From Aricia agestis (Eukaryota; Arthropoda; Insecta; Lepidoptera; Lycaenidae): a DNA stretch of 64,000 nt. How positions within the stretch are numbered: position 1 is the stretch's first letter; each line of letters begins with the position of its first letter. Where the stretch lies: positions 9,615,001-9,679,000 of the forward strand of contig NC_056409.1 in assembly GCF_905147365.1 (NCBI RefSeq), read 5' to 3'. The notes beneath the pieces are model-generated. The model was not told the origin of the DNA and ran no database searches. It was given only the letters and a program-made list of their open reading frames with translations. A program made the translations under genes and the position numbers. Positions 21,850-32,086 of the stretch are shown here, in pieces.

Positions 21850-22602
21850 TGTCGCAACCGACTGGTCTAAATAGCCGTTCAATCAAACAGCTAGCCCTTT
21901 GACTGAACAACGCCATTCTATCACACGGCTATACGTCGTTTAGCCGACTTGTTGACTACAACGTTCAACACTACAGCTAGACGACGCTTAGCCAACTGGT
22001 TTGTTTTTGTTTTGGCGGGGGGCTGCGCCTCCCGAGTCCCCCTTTTATTTGACAGTGGTCGCCGGCTGCTGCCGCAGCACGCTCGCTGCGCTCGCTCGGC
22101 TTCCTCTGAGTTGTGGTCTAAGTTCTAACCTAACCTAACCAACTTTTGGACTTTCTGGATTGTGTTTGTTTTTGTTTTGACGGGGGGCTATGCCCCCCGA
22201 ACCCCCTTTTCGGGGAAGGCTGCGTCCATCCATTTCATAATTCCGTAATTTCTCCTCGAATATTTGTTGAAATTTTAATTCACTCGAATGTGCCTCCACA
22301 ATTTTTGTCTCTTTAATAACACTTGTAACTTTTATTAACTACTTTCTTTCCGAAAAACAACCACAAACACCAACAAACACCTGCTAGTTGACGCCATATT
22401 GTAAATAAAACGCACCTAGTGCCGCAGCGGTGCGCGCTGAACTACTTCAATTAGACGGCGGCTTTTGAATCAGCTGTAGTGTTGAACGTTTTGAGCGATT
22501 AAAATATTCAATATAAAAGCTAGACGTGTGATTGAATAGCGTTGTTCAGTCAAAGGGCTAGCTGTTTGATTGAACGGCTATTTAAACCAGTCGGCTGCGA
22601 CA
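21850..22602. mobile_element. 753-bp inverted-repeat element with CATC flanks
   Basis: The ends are TGTCGCAACCGACTGG and CCAGTCGGCTGCGACA. The arms continue for more than 80 bp through AGCCGTTCAATCAAACAGCT and GGGCTAGCTGTTTGATTGAA. The 4-bp direct repeat CATC flanks both ends (21846-21849 and 22603-22606). Two internal modules resemble each other: GGCGGGGGGCTGCGCCTCCC near 22013 and GACGGGGGGCTATGCCCCCC near 22180. There is no coding sequence. It is a non-autonomous DNA element of uncertain superfamily. Confidence 0.75.
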
Positions 22603-22631
22603 CATCCACCACCCACCAACGCGGAGACCTG

Positions 22632-22831
22632 CGGGGCTAAAATGGTCGCTTTGAAGAATCATGATATGAATCATAATATGATTCATTTGTCTAAAATCGC
22701 AAAATGCAACTCTGCTTGCAATTCATTTCTGTATTTTTGTACTGATTTGACATTTGTCAGTTTGACAGTTTTGACAATTCATTTGCTGAATTTAATGAGA
22801 GGAATTGCTAAATGTGACCATTTTAGCCCCG
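22632..22831. mobile_element. MITE (CGGGGCTAAAATGGTC family), copy 2
   Basis: A 200-bp copy with the same termini as 21030-21179. CTG occurs on both sides and could be a 3-bp duplication. It shares the internal words GAATCATAATATGATTC and AATTGCTAAATGTGACC with copy 1. It lies about 110 bp from exon B. Confidence 0.75.
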
Positions 22832-22944
22832 CTGCGTTATGCATAATATTGACTCAATAGTCGCCATGGTCCAAGTCACAAAACTTCACGTAAAAAAATG
22901 TATAGTCAAGCCTCGTGGTTTGGTCAATGGGATCACAAACTCAC

Positions 22945-23071
22945 CGGCAACAACAGTTTCAGCATGCGGCAGACGCTGCAGCACGTGGTGGATGAGGCCC
23001 ACGTCCGTGCACGCCTGGAGGTTCCTCACGCTCTTGCGCAGGATCGCGATGAACACCGACCATATTTCAGC
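22945..23071 (-). CDS. rg: Neurobeachin/rugose exon B (internal, 127 nt)
   Basis: Minus-strand exon between acceptor GGTTGTTTCAG and donor GTGAGTTTG. It encodes AEIWSVFIAILRKSVRNLQ, then ACTDVGLIHHVLQRL and PHAETVVA, plus one G that starts the next codon (phase 1). From memory, AEIWS-F-AIL-KSVRNLQ and the VGLI motif are nearly invariant in the N-terminal ARM-like region of neurobeachins. Exon A precedes it in phase 0, giving PPSLQ-AEIW. Exon C follows, giving TVVA-DLLIEM. It is open throughout and not degenerate. A MITE (23118-23264) sits 46 bp upstream of the acceptor, and another lies 113 bp downstream of the donor. Confidence 0.95.
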
Positions 23072-23117
23072 CTGAAACAACCGTACCATAAGTTTCTTCA
23101 TATTATACGATGTAGGT

Positions 23118-23264
23118 ACTATCAGAGAAGTTGATTCCTAGGCAGATTGGCCCGGACCTATGTAGTTTGGTCGTGTTACGTCAAACCCAGCCATTGAATT
23201 TACATGATCCGACCAAATGACGTTGGTCTGTCAGCTGCCTAGGAATCTATTTCCTCAATGGTAC
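23118..23264. mobile_element. MITE (ACTATCAGAGAAGTTGATTC family), copy 2
   Basis: The left end ACTATCAGAGAAGTTGATTC with CTAGGCAG pairs with CTGCCTAGGAATCTATTTCC and CTCAATGGT at the right. It is related to 18822-18941. It begins 46 bp upstream of the exon B splice acceptor (minus strand). Confidence 0.65.
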
Positions 23265-25245
23265 CATCGAAGAAATTAATTCACACGCAGATACGTCATA
23301 TTTTGGTAATGATTTAATTTGGTGATGGTTTGATGATTTAACTATATAGTCAATTATATCTTTGGGTTAACTTAACGCGAATAAACTACGTTGGATTGCC
23401 ATCTGTCTATCAGTTTCGTTGATGGTACATTTTCGTCAATCCTTTGGTAAGATCTCCAGGGCAGGCCAGGGGAATTTTGGCACCTTTTAAGGCATTTTGA
23501 ATCTTTTTTATGGTAGTTAGGTGAAATAAAAATCGTGCATTGCACACATTGCACATAATATGGTAGCGGGGGCCCTGAAGATTAAAAATTCAAGTAAAAA
23601 AAAAAAACTTTGGAGTAAAATAACTATGAACAAACTATGATTTATGTATGCGTAAATGATGTAGCTGTTAGTGAAAATGTAACAATAACTTTTGTTCCGG
23701 TTTTACTACCACCAAACAACCACCCCCTTCGTAGACCATATCGAAGTTTGCTAGCGGTCACCTGCCGACTATCGACTTCCGATACGTCACCGTCTTAGTG
23801 CTACCACCAGTACCAGGGTCTCATAAATTTAAAGCAAGTAGAATCGGTCTCGGTTCTTAAATGGGCCGATTGTTATTTTGCAGTTCTCGGGAATGCTGGC
23901 ACAACAACTTGTATGCAAAAAATATATAAACAAACAACAAAGACAACGACGCGACGTCACCTTCAGCTGATAAAGGCTATTATAAACTTTTGTGAAAGTA
24001 ACCTTAATTTTGGATGACTGTAAATGACAGCTTGCTTATCTTTATTTCAACGTTTTCGAATCCTACACAATGGGTGGACTAATCAGAGGACCGCTGTATT
24101 ACACGACAAACTCATTTCAACTCCTTAATTGGCTCGTTAAATTTTTATTCCAGCTGGACGTTAGACCAAATGAAAAGTTTTCCCATTAATCAGGCCAGTT
24201 GACCGCGAAGCAATAAAATCCGGATAGGTCGAGCCAGCCTGATTACGGCGGATGTTTAATCGCTTATTTAATGAACTCTCGAGAAACTTTCTGCCTGCCG
24301 AGTATGTCTCAAAATGCAAAGGAACCTTGCAAAACTTCAGTCTTATTTTGTTCTGCGCTACTCCTTTAAAAAATCACTGCTTTTTACCAACATAGCTTAA
24401 CTAACAAACATAAAAAAGGACAGCAATCGGTTGCAAAAAATAAAAAGGACATTGACAAATGAATACAGAAATAATAAAAGCTATTAGGACAAAAGAAATA
24501 AAAATAATTAATGGCATTCGTCGGCAACGACTTCTCAAATTTTTATTGGGAAAAGGGATCGTTATGTAAATGATATTGAGGCAATAAATATGATGAAACA
24601 GCGTTGTTTTAAATTGAAAATTATTAACTTCCTATTGAAAACAATTTGTTGCTGCTCTTTTTACGTCAACGAGTTTCATTATTTTAAGAGCTATTACGGC
24701 TAATTTATCGGACAAGCATATAGTACTCATATCACATCTCATAAGATGACTCGGCAGATTCAAGTCACGTCGTTCATCACTCAGAAGGAGATTAAAAGAC
24801 CCCCCGCTGCTCAGGCGCTTGTGATGCTTACACATTGTGATATTTCATTAAATCTGCTGGGGTACAGTCGTAACTCGTAACTCGCTACTGATTAATTACG
24901 ACAATTCATAAAGGTGGTCCAAAATATTCTTCAAGACGTTCTTTCCTAAGCTCTATATAGATTTATTATATTATGCCTTAATTATTCAAATTGTATTCAA
25001 AAAGAGCATTCAGAAATTAACCCTTTCCTAACTGGCAAAGTACCAGGAACGCATAAGAAGAATAGCGGCTGCAAGTGATATTCGTTGCAAGAAAAAAAAC
25101 CAAAAACCAACTTAAGGACGATCCCAGGTAGCTGCTTGCACGGGATTTTTTATTTTATATTGAAGAAAGGGTTGAGATGTTCTACTTAGGGACAAGGCAG
25201 TCATGGCTCTTGAAGAGATGTTCTTCTTTCTTTGAATCTGTATTC

Positions 25246-26730
25246 TACGGTCGTATGAATAAAAACTTAGCGTGGGTTTTTAGAAGCTTTAAAAGCCTGT
25301 TGTAAAATTTATTATGAATAAAGGTTCTCTAACAGTGCTCTAACACCGTTTTAAGGTGACAGCTGTCAAAGAATAGCGCATGTTTAATAGGCCTGTTGTA
25401 AACCTATTTTAAGCATAATCGTTATGAATAAACGTTTGCTAACAGTTGTTTAGGCTCGAAACGTAAAATAGGAGTTCGCAAACTTTAGTGAAGCCTCGGA
25501 CCTACTTTAAGACCAATTTAAGAGACTGAAAATGGACGCAATATCGAGTATTATCGCGATTTCTGACATTATTGCAATTTCAAGAATCAGTAAGGGTCTC
25601 TACAGACGGACCGCATTTCAACTGCAATCCAACCGCAAATTGCAGTTCAAGTGCAGTTTAAATCCAGTTGACACGATTACGGGTCTACACAGACGGACCG
25701 CGTTTCAACTGCAATCCAACCGCAAATTGCAGATCAAGTGCAGTTTGAATGCAGTTGACACGATTGCAATTCGACTGCAATAGAACTGCAAACCATACAG
25801 TTTACACGACTGCACGCCAACTGCAACTGAACTGCAATCCGACTGCGCGTTTGGTTTGCAGTTCTATTGCAGTCGTGTCAACTGCATTCAAACTGCACTT
25901 GAACTGCAATTTGCGGTTGGATTGCAGTTGAAATGCGGTCCATCTGTGTAGACCCTACAATAGAACTGCAAACCAAACGCGCAGTCGGATTGCAGTTCAG
26001 TTGCAGACTTGCAGTTGGCGTGCAGTCGTGTGAACTGCATACTGACTGCATCTAAACTGCACCATCCTACCTTCCCGCACGGTCCGCTTTCCAGCAGTGC
26101 AGTTTGGATGCAGTCGGTATGCAGTTCACACGACTGCACGCCAACTGCAACTGAACTGCAATCCGACTGCGCGTTTGGTTTGCAGTTCTATTGCAGTCGT
26201 ATTGCAGTCGTGTCAACTGCATTCAAACTGCACTTGAACTGCAATTTGGGGTTGGATTGCAGTTGAAATGCGGTCCGTCTGTATAGACCCTTAGATACAT
26301 TGTGTCGAATGCACCAATTGTAGGCCTCAAAAGTAAAACAGAATAAAATAGTATTTTTAGTCATCTTCTCCTTCTTTTGATTATTCTTCTTCTTATTTTA
26401 TTATGGCGGCCTTAGTGAGTTGCCAATGTCAAAGTCTACTTTGCTCTATGATTTATAAAATCCATAAAGTACATTTATTTTTTCTTTACTCTTTATTTTT
26501 GACACATTGAATACAATTTTTAATCTGTGGAATACAATAAATTGACACACTACCAACATTACCAAAAAAAATAATCTTATAAAACGTCATCTAAAGGTAT
26601 TTTACTTAGCGAAGGCTTAGCAAGCGTTTATTCATATGGAGTGTTATAAGACGGTTTTTAACTTTAGTGAACATTTTAGTTAGAAAGCTGTTAAAACGTT
26701 CACTAAGATTTTTTTATTCATACCACCGTA
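25246..26730. mobile_element. Harbinger-like element of about 1.5 kb, with nested insertion
   Basis: The left end TACGGTCGTATGAATAAAAA pairs with TATTCATACCACCGTA at the right. A short frame starting at ATG 25532 (MDAISSIIAISDIIAIS) is the only coding-like trace; I do not claim a homologue for it. The frame is interrupted at 25591 by the TGCAGT-rich element. Related AATAAACG and GCTAACAG/TTAGCAAGC words lie inside both ends. The superfamily is suggested only by structure. Confidence 0.55.
25591..26293. mobile_element. TGCAGT-rich inverted-repeat element, about 700 bp
   Basis: The termini TAAGGGTCTCTACAGACGGA and TCCGTCTGTATAGACCCTTA are inverted. The whole interior is made of TGCAGTT/AACTGCA words, in both orientations, arranged as nested palindromes. 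The module GGACCGC-TTTCAACTGCAATCC appears twice at the left and, inverted, near 25920 and 26265. GCAGTCGTGTCAACTGCATT and its complement recur as well. A duplicated inner terminus (GTAGACCCTACAATAG, about 25950) suggests one copy inserted into or fused with another. There is no protein; open frames over it are shadows. Confidence 0.75.
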
Positions 26731-26845
26731 AGTTTTATAAAAAACGTAGGACTCACAGTAAGCGGTTGTTTAATATCTAAATATTAATACGTGAGAGAAA
26801 AACTTTGTAACCCTTTTTACGAATAAAATTTAATTAAGAAATTTA

Positions 26846-27196
26846 AAAAAAACCCCCGCCAAACAACTTAAAAAAGTAATGAATTAATAATATATTTTAC
26901 TGACTTTAAGTTTAAATAATTCCTAAGTGTAAAGTGATATTTTAGTCCATAATTGTTGTCACGGTGTGTCGGGGGACCGCCAACAGTGTCTTTTGCATTT
27001 TGTATCGCCATGTCACTGATTGTCTCGATACTATAATGTTATGTGAAATCAAACATCTACATTAGCGGTCCCCCGACACACCTTGACAACAATTATGGAC
27101 TAAAATATCACTTTACACTTAGGAATTATTTAAACTTAAAGTCAGTAAAATATATTATTTCATTACTTTTTTAAGTTGTTTGGCGGGGGTTTTTTT
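26846..27196. repeat. Near-perfect 350-bp hairpin (arms about 133 bp)
   Basis: The left arm 26846-26980 and right arm 27065-27196 are reverse complements with about one mismatch and one 3-nt indel; the loop is about 84 nt. The arms run from AAAAAACCCCCGCCAAACAA to GTGTGTCGGGGGACCGC. No coding sequence is present. The near identity means a recent or conserved foldback, either a MITE or a source of long hairpin RNA. A short end fragment of the 14112/29383 repeat family lies immediately to the left. Confidence 0.8.
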
Positions 27197-27443
27197 AAAG
27201 GACAATGCCCAAAAAAACCCACAGTCGATTAAAATAATTTATGTACAGCAAAGTAGAGCATAAATAGTAGATTGAAAATATGTAATTCATTTTTTTCTAA
27301 ACCATAACCGAAACCGATAATTTGAAAAAATAAATCTGAGATACAAGTATGGTATCTACTTCGAATCAACTAGTTATTTCCTTTGTTTTTGTGATTTTTC
27401 TCGTGAAAGCGATGTTGATAGACAATAATGTACAATTAAATAG

Positions 27444-27872
27444 AAAAAAAATCGGCCAAGTGCGAGTCGGACTCGCGCACGAAGGGTTCCGTAAAATTGT
27501 TTTTTTTTGTATGGGAGCCCCCCTTAATTATTTATTTTATTTTAATTTTGCGATTAAATATTAAAGTACACACATAATTGAGGATTTCGTAAAAAAATCA
27601 TGTGTCTACATAATATAGCCATTATAGAGTAGGAGCCAAAAAGGGGAAAAATTCACGTTTTTTTGTATGGGAGCCTCCCTTGAATCTTAATTTTATATAG
27701 TTTTTAGTATCTGTTGTTACAGTGGCATAAAATATACACAATCTGTGAAGATTTCAGAATTTTAGCTATAGCGGTTCTTGAGTAAGAGCCTGGAGACAGA
27801 CAGACGGACAGATATCGAAGTCTCAGTAATTGTATCCCGTTCTTACCCTTTGGGTACGGAACCCTAAAAAAG
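27444..27872 (+). repeat. Dispersed repeat (GGCCAAGTGCGAGTCGGACT family)
   Basis: It begins AAAATCGGCCAAGTGCGAGT with AGGGTTCCGTAA soon after, has two TTTTTTGTATGGGAGCC modules, and ends CCCTTTGGGTACGGAACCCT and an A-run. It is a typical arthropod dispersed element. No intact frame is seen. Other members are at 11694-12290 (inverted) and partly at 57238-57322. Confidence 0.7.
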
Positions 27873-28149
27873 TATGTCAAATATAATATATTTTAAGAAT
27901 AAACTAAATCACAAGTGGCTTCACTCTACGTCCTCTATCGGTTGTATCACGGGGAGTGCTCTAAGAATTTGTTCGGAATCATACCACCTGCAACTTTTCG
28001 CCATCGCTCCACGCAAAAAATATACCATCCTCATCACTTTGATGAGTGACAATCTTCCACCGTGCGTTTTTTGCGTAACTTTCTGCTGCGCACTGTAAAA
28101 CTCTGAAATACACTGTCACTATATTTTCAATACGACCTGCAAACCTTCA

Positions 28150-28270
28150 AAGGCCGGCAACGTACTTGCAGGCTGCAGCTCTTCTAATGTTGCGAGTGTC
28201 CATGGGCGACAGTATAGTTGCTTTCCATCAGGTGACCTGTTTGCTCGTTTGCCCCCTTATTTTATAAAAA
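28150..28270 (-). repeat. GGGCAAACGAGCAAACGGGT family, copy 2 (truncated)
   Basis: Only the end nearest the GGGGGCAAACGAGCAAAC terminus is present, inverted relative to 17250-17606. The minisatellite and distal part are missing. Confidence 0.75.
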
Positions 28271-28679
28271 AACGATCATATTACCGATATCGTGTACTTA
28301 ATAATCCTAAAAAAACAGTACATATTGTATACAGATTATTTTCTATACCAAACTAACATTCTATACTGTCAGATATAAAAGTGATAAATATTTCAACATT
28401 AAATTCATAAATACATAATTATAACACTGTACATCTGTATTAAAAATGTTTTTACTACGTACTAATCGCCAAACTATCGTTTGTAGCATCCCGTCGTCCT
28501 GAATATTACATAGATTCCTATAAGAAAAGTCAATTAGTTACGATCGTTTTTAAAGTACTCGGTGATTGTTTAATCCAAAAAGGACATTGTATTTGGGATA
28601 CAGTATAAATAGTCTACTATGCCACATATGAATGGTTTCAATCAATGGGTTTTTGGTCCATATATTTTTGGGCATTCGC

Positions 28680-29267
28680 CTTTCTTAATTTAATTTTATT
28701 TCAAGCTTTTTAAACTTGTGTTGGTTATAGTGCAGAATAATTCCTATCAACAGGATCATATTATATCCCAATGAATACCATCTAGGAGTGTCTTTTTTGA
28801 TGAGGCCGTCAATATGAGCCCAAACATGAAACCTCCACTTTGGTTTCTTAATATGGAGCTCGGCTCCTATAGAATCCAGGTGATGCTGCAGCAGCAGCAT
28901 GGAAAAATTTATTGGTTATCTACGTCTTACTAGTTGTCTCAATTAAAATGAGCCCAAACACGAAACCATTGCTCTAAGTTGGTGAGGAGTTGGGTATCCT
29001 ATTGATTACCAGGTGATGCTGCAGCACCAGTTCAACTTTCCATCAATGTGTAAATATTCATAAATGTCACGAATTAGAATGCAATAAAGCCCACTAAACG
29101 ACTGCAAGTTGCTAATCGGCCCTTCATTAACCAGATGAACAGCGATTTTTCAGCACAGAGCAGGCTGATGATGATGAACTATAGCTAAGAACACTCTCAA
29201 ATAAGTCAGCTTTCAAACAAAAAAAACTAGATCAAAATCGGTCCACCCGTTTGGATGCTACGATGCC

Positions 29268-29329
<62 letters not shown>

Positions 29330-29385
29330 CGACAGACAGACACGTCAAACTTATAACACCCCTCTTTTTTGTCGGGGGTTAAAAA
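28680..29385 (+). repeat. Retroelement-like 3' region ending in a (CAGA)n tract
   Basis: Two imperfect direct modules of about 140 bp (about 28810-28905 and 28950-29040) share ATGAGCCCAAACA and CCAGGTGATGCTGCAGCA. They are followed by GATCAAAATCGGTCCACCCG, a CAGA microsatellite (29271-29342) and CACCCCTCTTTTTTGTCGGGGGTTAAAAA. The layout resembles the 3' end of a non-LTR retrotransposon, but no reverse transcriptase is present. Confidence 0.5.
29271..29342. repeat. (CAGA)n microsatellite
   Basis: About 18 tetranucleotide units, with one GACC interruption near 29327. Confidence 0.95.
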
Positions 29386-29745
29386 TGGGTAAACGTAGGT
29401 GCATGAAATTTCGCACAGTTATAGTTTATATAGAGAAGGAGTGCATCGTGCCCATATTTTTTTAAAATTATGCTATTATCATATATATTTTTTAACAAAT
29501 AAAACGTTACACACACTACGACACTACTACTAAAAAAGATGACAGATTTTTGAGTGACAAGCCTATACATACGAATTATACTCTTTTATTTATGGTTGAA
29601 GTCTGTTGACAACAAGTTGACAAAATGGATTATTGTTTTTTTTATTTAATTTAAGATACTATTAGACAATGCTTAGACGGCCAGTCTGAGATCAGCTGAG
29701 TCCCAGAGACAAGAATTGAAAAAAACTATGATGAAGTCAATAAAG
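29383..29745. repeat. Dispersed repeat, inverted relative to 14112-14515
   Basis: Reverse-oriented relative of 14112-14515, sharing GTTGACAACAAGTTGACAAA and AGTCTGAGATCAGCTGAGTC. The 63-aa minus frame at 29379-29570 is a shadow. Confidence 0.7.
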
Positions 29746-30590
29746 TAAAATAAGTTTAAAGATATAAGATAAGATTTAACCAAAGACATTATATATATGA
29801 CATAAACTGGTTTTAAACGTATAAAACACCGAATTGCATAATATCAGCAACGCGCTTGGCAAAGCTTTGGCAAAATTTAACTTCTTAACTCGCAACTTTT
29901 AAAGGTTGTACGGTTCTAGCGATGACAGTGAAGAAAATTAACTCTATTGTTATGGTGTTAGAAGACTAGGAAAACATAAAATGCTTGTAACAGTTGACGC
30001 GTGAACCATGGGGTTTTATTGGCCCCGCCCCATGCCTCCGCCACTAGCTGTTGATCGTTTGACGTCACAATATTATTATAGTGGGGTTGCGTGGTGTGCA
30101 AACACCGGAACAATAGACTTTCTACCCCAATCCCATAAATGTACTAGGCGAACATGAGAAATGAAGAGAGTTTTTGTCGTACATGGGGATGGGGATGAAA
30201 TTTTTTATCGGCACCCAAGTGATACAAACCCAGGGGTTGTAAATATTATTTCAATTAGACAAACGGGTCTTTAGCACGTTAATCGTTTTTGAAAAGACAC
30301 GAAAAGTAAGTTAAGGAGAAATTTATTTTACTTTGTTGCTATAATAATATTAAATTACTATCCGACAATTATTACTTAAAATCCAAACTAAATATTACTT
30401 AAAAATAGTTTCAGTCCGCAGCTTTGCTTATGTTACTTAACATTTTTCTCGACATAGTTAATATTAATCTGAGTCGCATTTTCGAAATTTTACTTACTTA
30501 GATTATATCCAAAGGTCAGTCATTCAATCTTACATTCTTACATAACCTCCATAAATGATAGTACTAGAGTACCTATAGCTTACGGCTTAC

Positions 30591-30695
30591 CTGTAAGCTG
30601 GGTGGACAGTGGTCGAGGAGTTCTAGCATGTGTTGTATGTTCTGCGCGTCCTGGATCACAAAGTTGAGCTCCATGTCGAACTCGCCACCAACCAG
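30591..30695 (-). CDS. rg: Neurobeachin/rugose exon A (first exon in window, 105 nt)
   Basis: Minus-strand exon with acceptor GGTATTTCTTTGCAG and donor GTAAGCCG, giving 35 complete codons (phase 0 at both ends). It encodes LVGGEFDMEL, NFVIQDAQNIQHMLELLDHC and PPSLQ. The LVGGEFD-(L/M)E-NF-IQDA pattern is, as I recall, highly conserved between insect and vertebrate neurobeachins and lies roughly 100 residues from the N-terminus. The preceding exon, expected to carry the conserved GLIQVGEVS segment, was searched for in 30696-64000 and not found. The gene therefore extends beyond the right edge. Confidence 0.95.
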
Positions 30696-30794
30696 CTGCA
30701 AAGAAATACCTTTCATTAAATTCACACATTAGAAAGCCACATTTAAAAGAGCATAGTTTTTAAGACGAAAATTTTTAACGTCGCAGTATTTTTT

Positions 30795-31104
30795 CCTTTT
30801 TTTTATGAAATAAGGGGGCAAACGAGCAAACGGGTCACCTGATGGAAAGCAACTTCCGTCGCCCATGGACACTCGCAGCATCAGAAGAGCTGCAGGTACG
30901 TAGCCGGCCTTTTAAGAGGGAATAGGGTAATAGGGGAGGGGAGGGTAGGGATGGGAAGGGAAGGGAATAGGGTAGGGGATTAGGCCTCCAGTAAACTCAC
31001 TCACTCGGCGAAACACAGCGCAAGCGCTGTTTCACACCAGTTTTCTGTGAGAACGTGGTATTTCTCCGGTCGAGCCGGCCCATTCGTGCCGAAGCATGGT
31101 TCTC
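30795..31104 (+). repeat. GGGCAAACGAGCAAACGGGT family, copy 3
   Basis: Near full-length relative of 17250-17606 with a shorter GGGAAGGGAATA tract. It lies only about 100 bp upstream of exon A. Confidence 0.8.
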
Positions 31105-32086
31105 CCGCGTATGAACTCCTGTTTTTTTCTGTATTTTTGTAACATAATAATATAATGTAAGGCTAACACACTAAAACATTAAATTTAACCACATAGTCGT
31201 AATGTGGTAACTGGTAGGTACTCGAGTAAGTAGTTGGAGTTACACCTCAAAGCTAAGTGGGTTAAGCCCAGCTGCACTTTAAAGTTCGGAGTTTAATTAG
31301 GATTTAGGTCCAGCTGGCCACGATAATTAGCGCGGTCAGCCCTAATTTAGGTCACGCTAATATTTCATCACTGGCGCCTTCAGCTGTGCAAAATTAGTTT
31401 AAATATTTTGTAAGTACATTTTGCGCTAACGTTAGGACGCATCAAAATATTAGTATAGAGCAAAACATAAAGTTACCGCAACAACTGCAATATTGAACTA
31501 AGTCACACGCAAGCAGATAAACAACTGCGTGATTTAACGGTGACGGTAGGCGAATTTCTGATGGACAGATGCAAGGCACCAACTTCTTCAATGAGACCTA
31601 TCTACAATCTTCCAAACATAAAGGTACTTAATACCTCTCTGGGTTACACAAAACGTGACTATCTTATTTGCTTTGAAATCGAACCCTAATTAAAGTCGAA
31701 GATATACATACAAACGAATCGACAAACGACACAATTCAGAAAATAGGTCAGATGAAATCAGTACAGCTCATGATATGAGAGCAGTTATATTCAATAATTG
31801 CAATTTTTCTGTTCTAGAGCAGCGCAGAATACCTCGTTTACTCGATGTGCCAATACCGAGCCAGTTTTTCACAAAGAGATGTGTTCATAATAATTGCAGA
31901 AAATTGGCGTACAAAATTTTTCCTTTACTCCGACAAATTCATAAAATACAAACAATTTAAGCATTCTGAAAAAAAAAATGCTATCAGAAAATTCTTGGCA
32001 GACATTTTGTTCTTTTCAGCTTTGGTATTTCAACAAAGAATAACACGGGAACCGTTTGCGATTTTATTATTATATTTCGTGAAATA

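Larger units (their letters stand above)
5185..22944 (-). other. 17.8-kb intron between neurobeachin exons B and C
   Basis: On the minus strand the intron starts with donor GTGAGT (22944-22939) and ends with TTTTCAG (through 5185). It contains four tRNA-Ala genes and many mobile elements, listed separately. I find nothing recognisable in 8487-8800, 9057-9420, 10240-10690, 11024-11690, 14530-16360, 16841-17249, 18020-18573, 19320-20123, 20197-20817 and 21180-21845 beyond short AT-rich or single-copy-looking sequence. Confidence 0.9.
23072..30590 (-). other. 7.5-kb intron between neurobeachin exons A and B
   Basis: The donor is GTAAGC at 30590-30585 and the acceptor is TTTCAG ending at 23072, on the minus strand. 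The intron holds a MITE, the Harbinger-like nest, a long hairpin and several dispersed repeats. I find nothing recognisable in 23265-25245 or in 29746-30590. Confidence 0.9.

Noticed and set aside
22126..22140. CCTAA repeats resembling the insect telomere motif
   Set aside because: Only about three units within an inverted-repeat element; too short for a telomeric tract.
29271..29342. Regular repeats checked as a CRISPR-like array
   Set aside because: It is an uninterrupted CAGA microsatellite without spacers in a eukaryotic genome.
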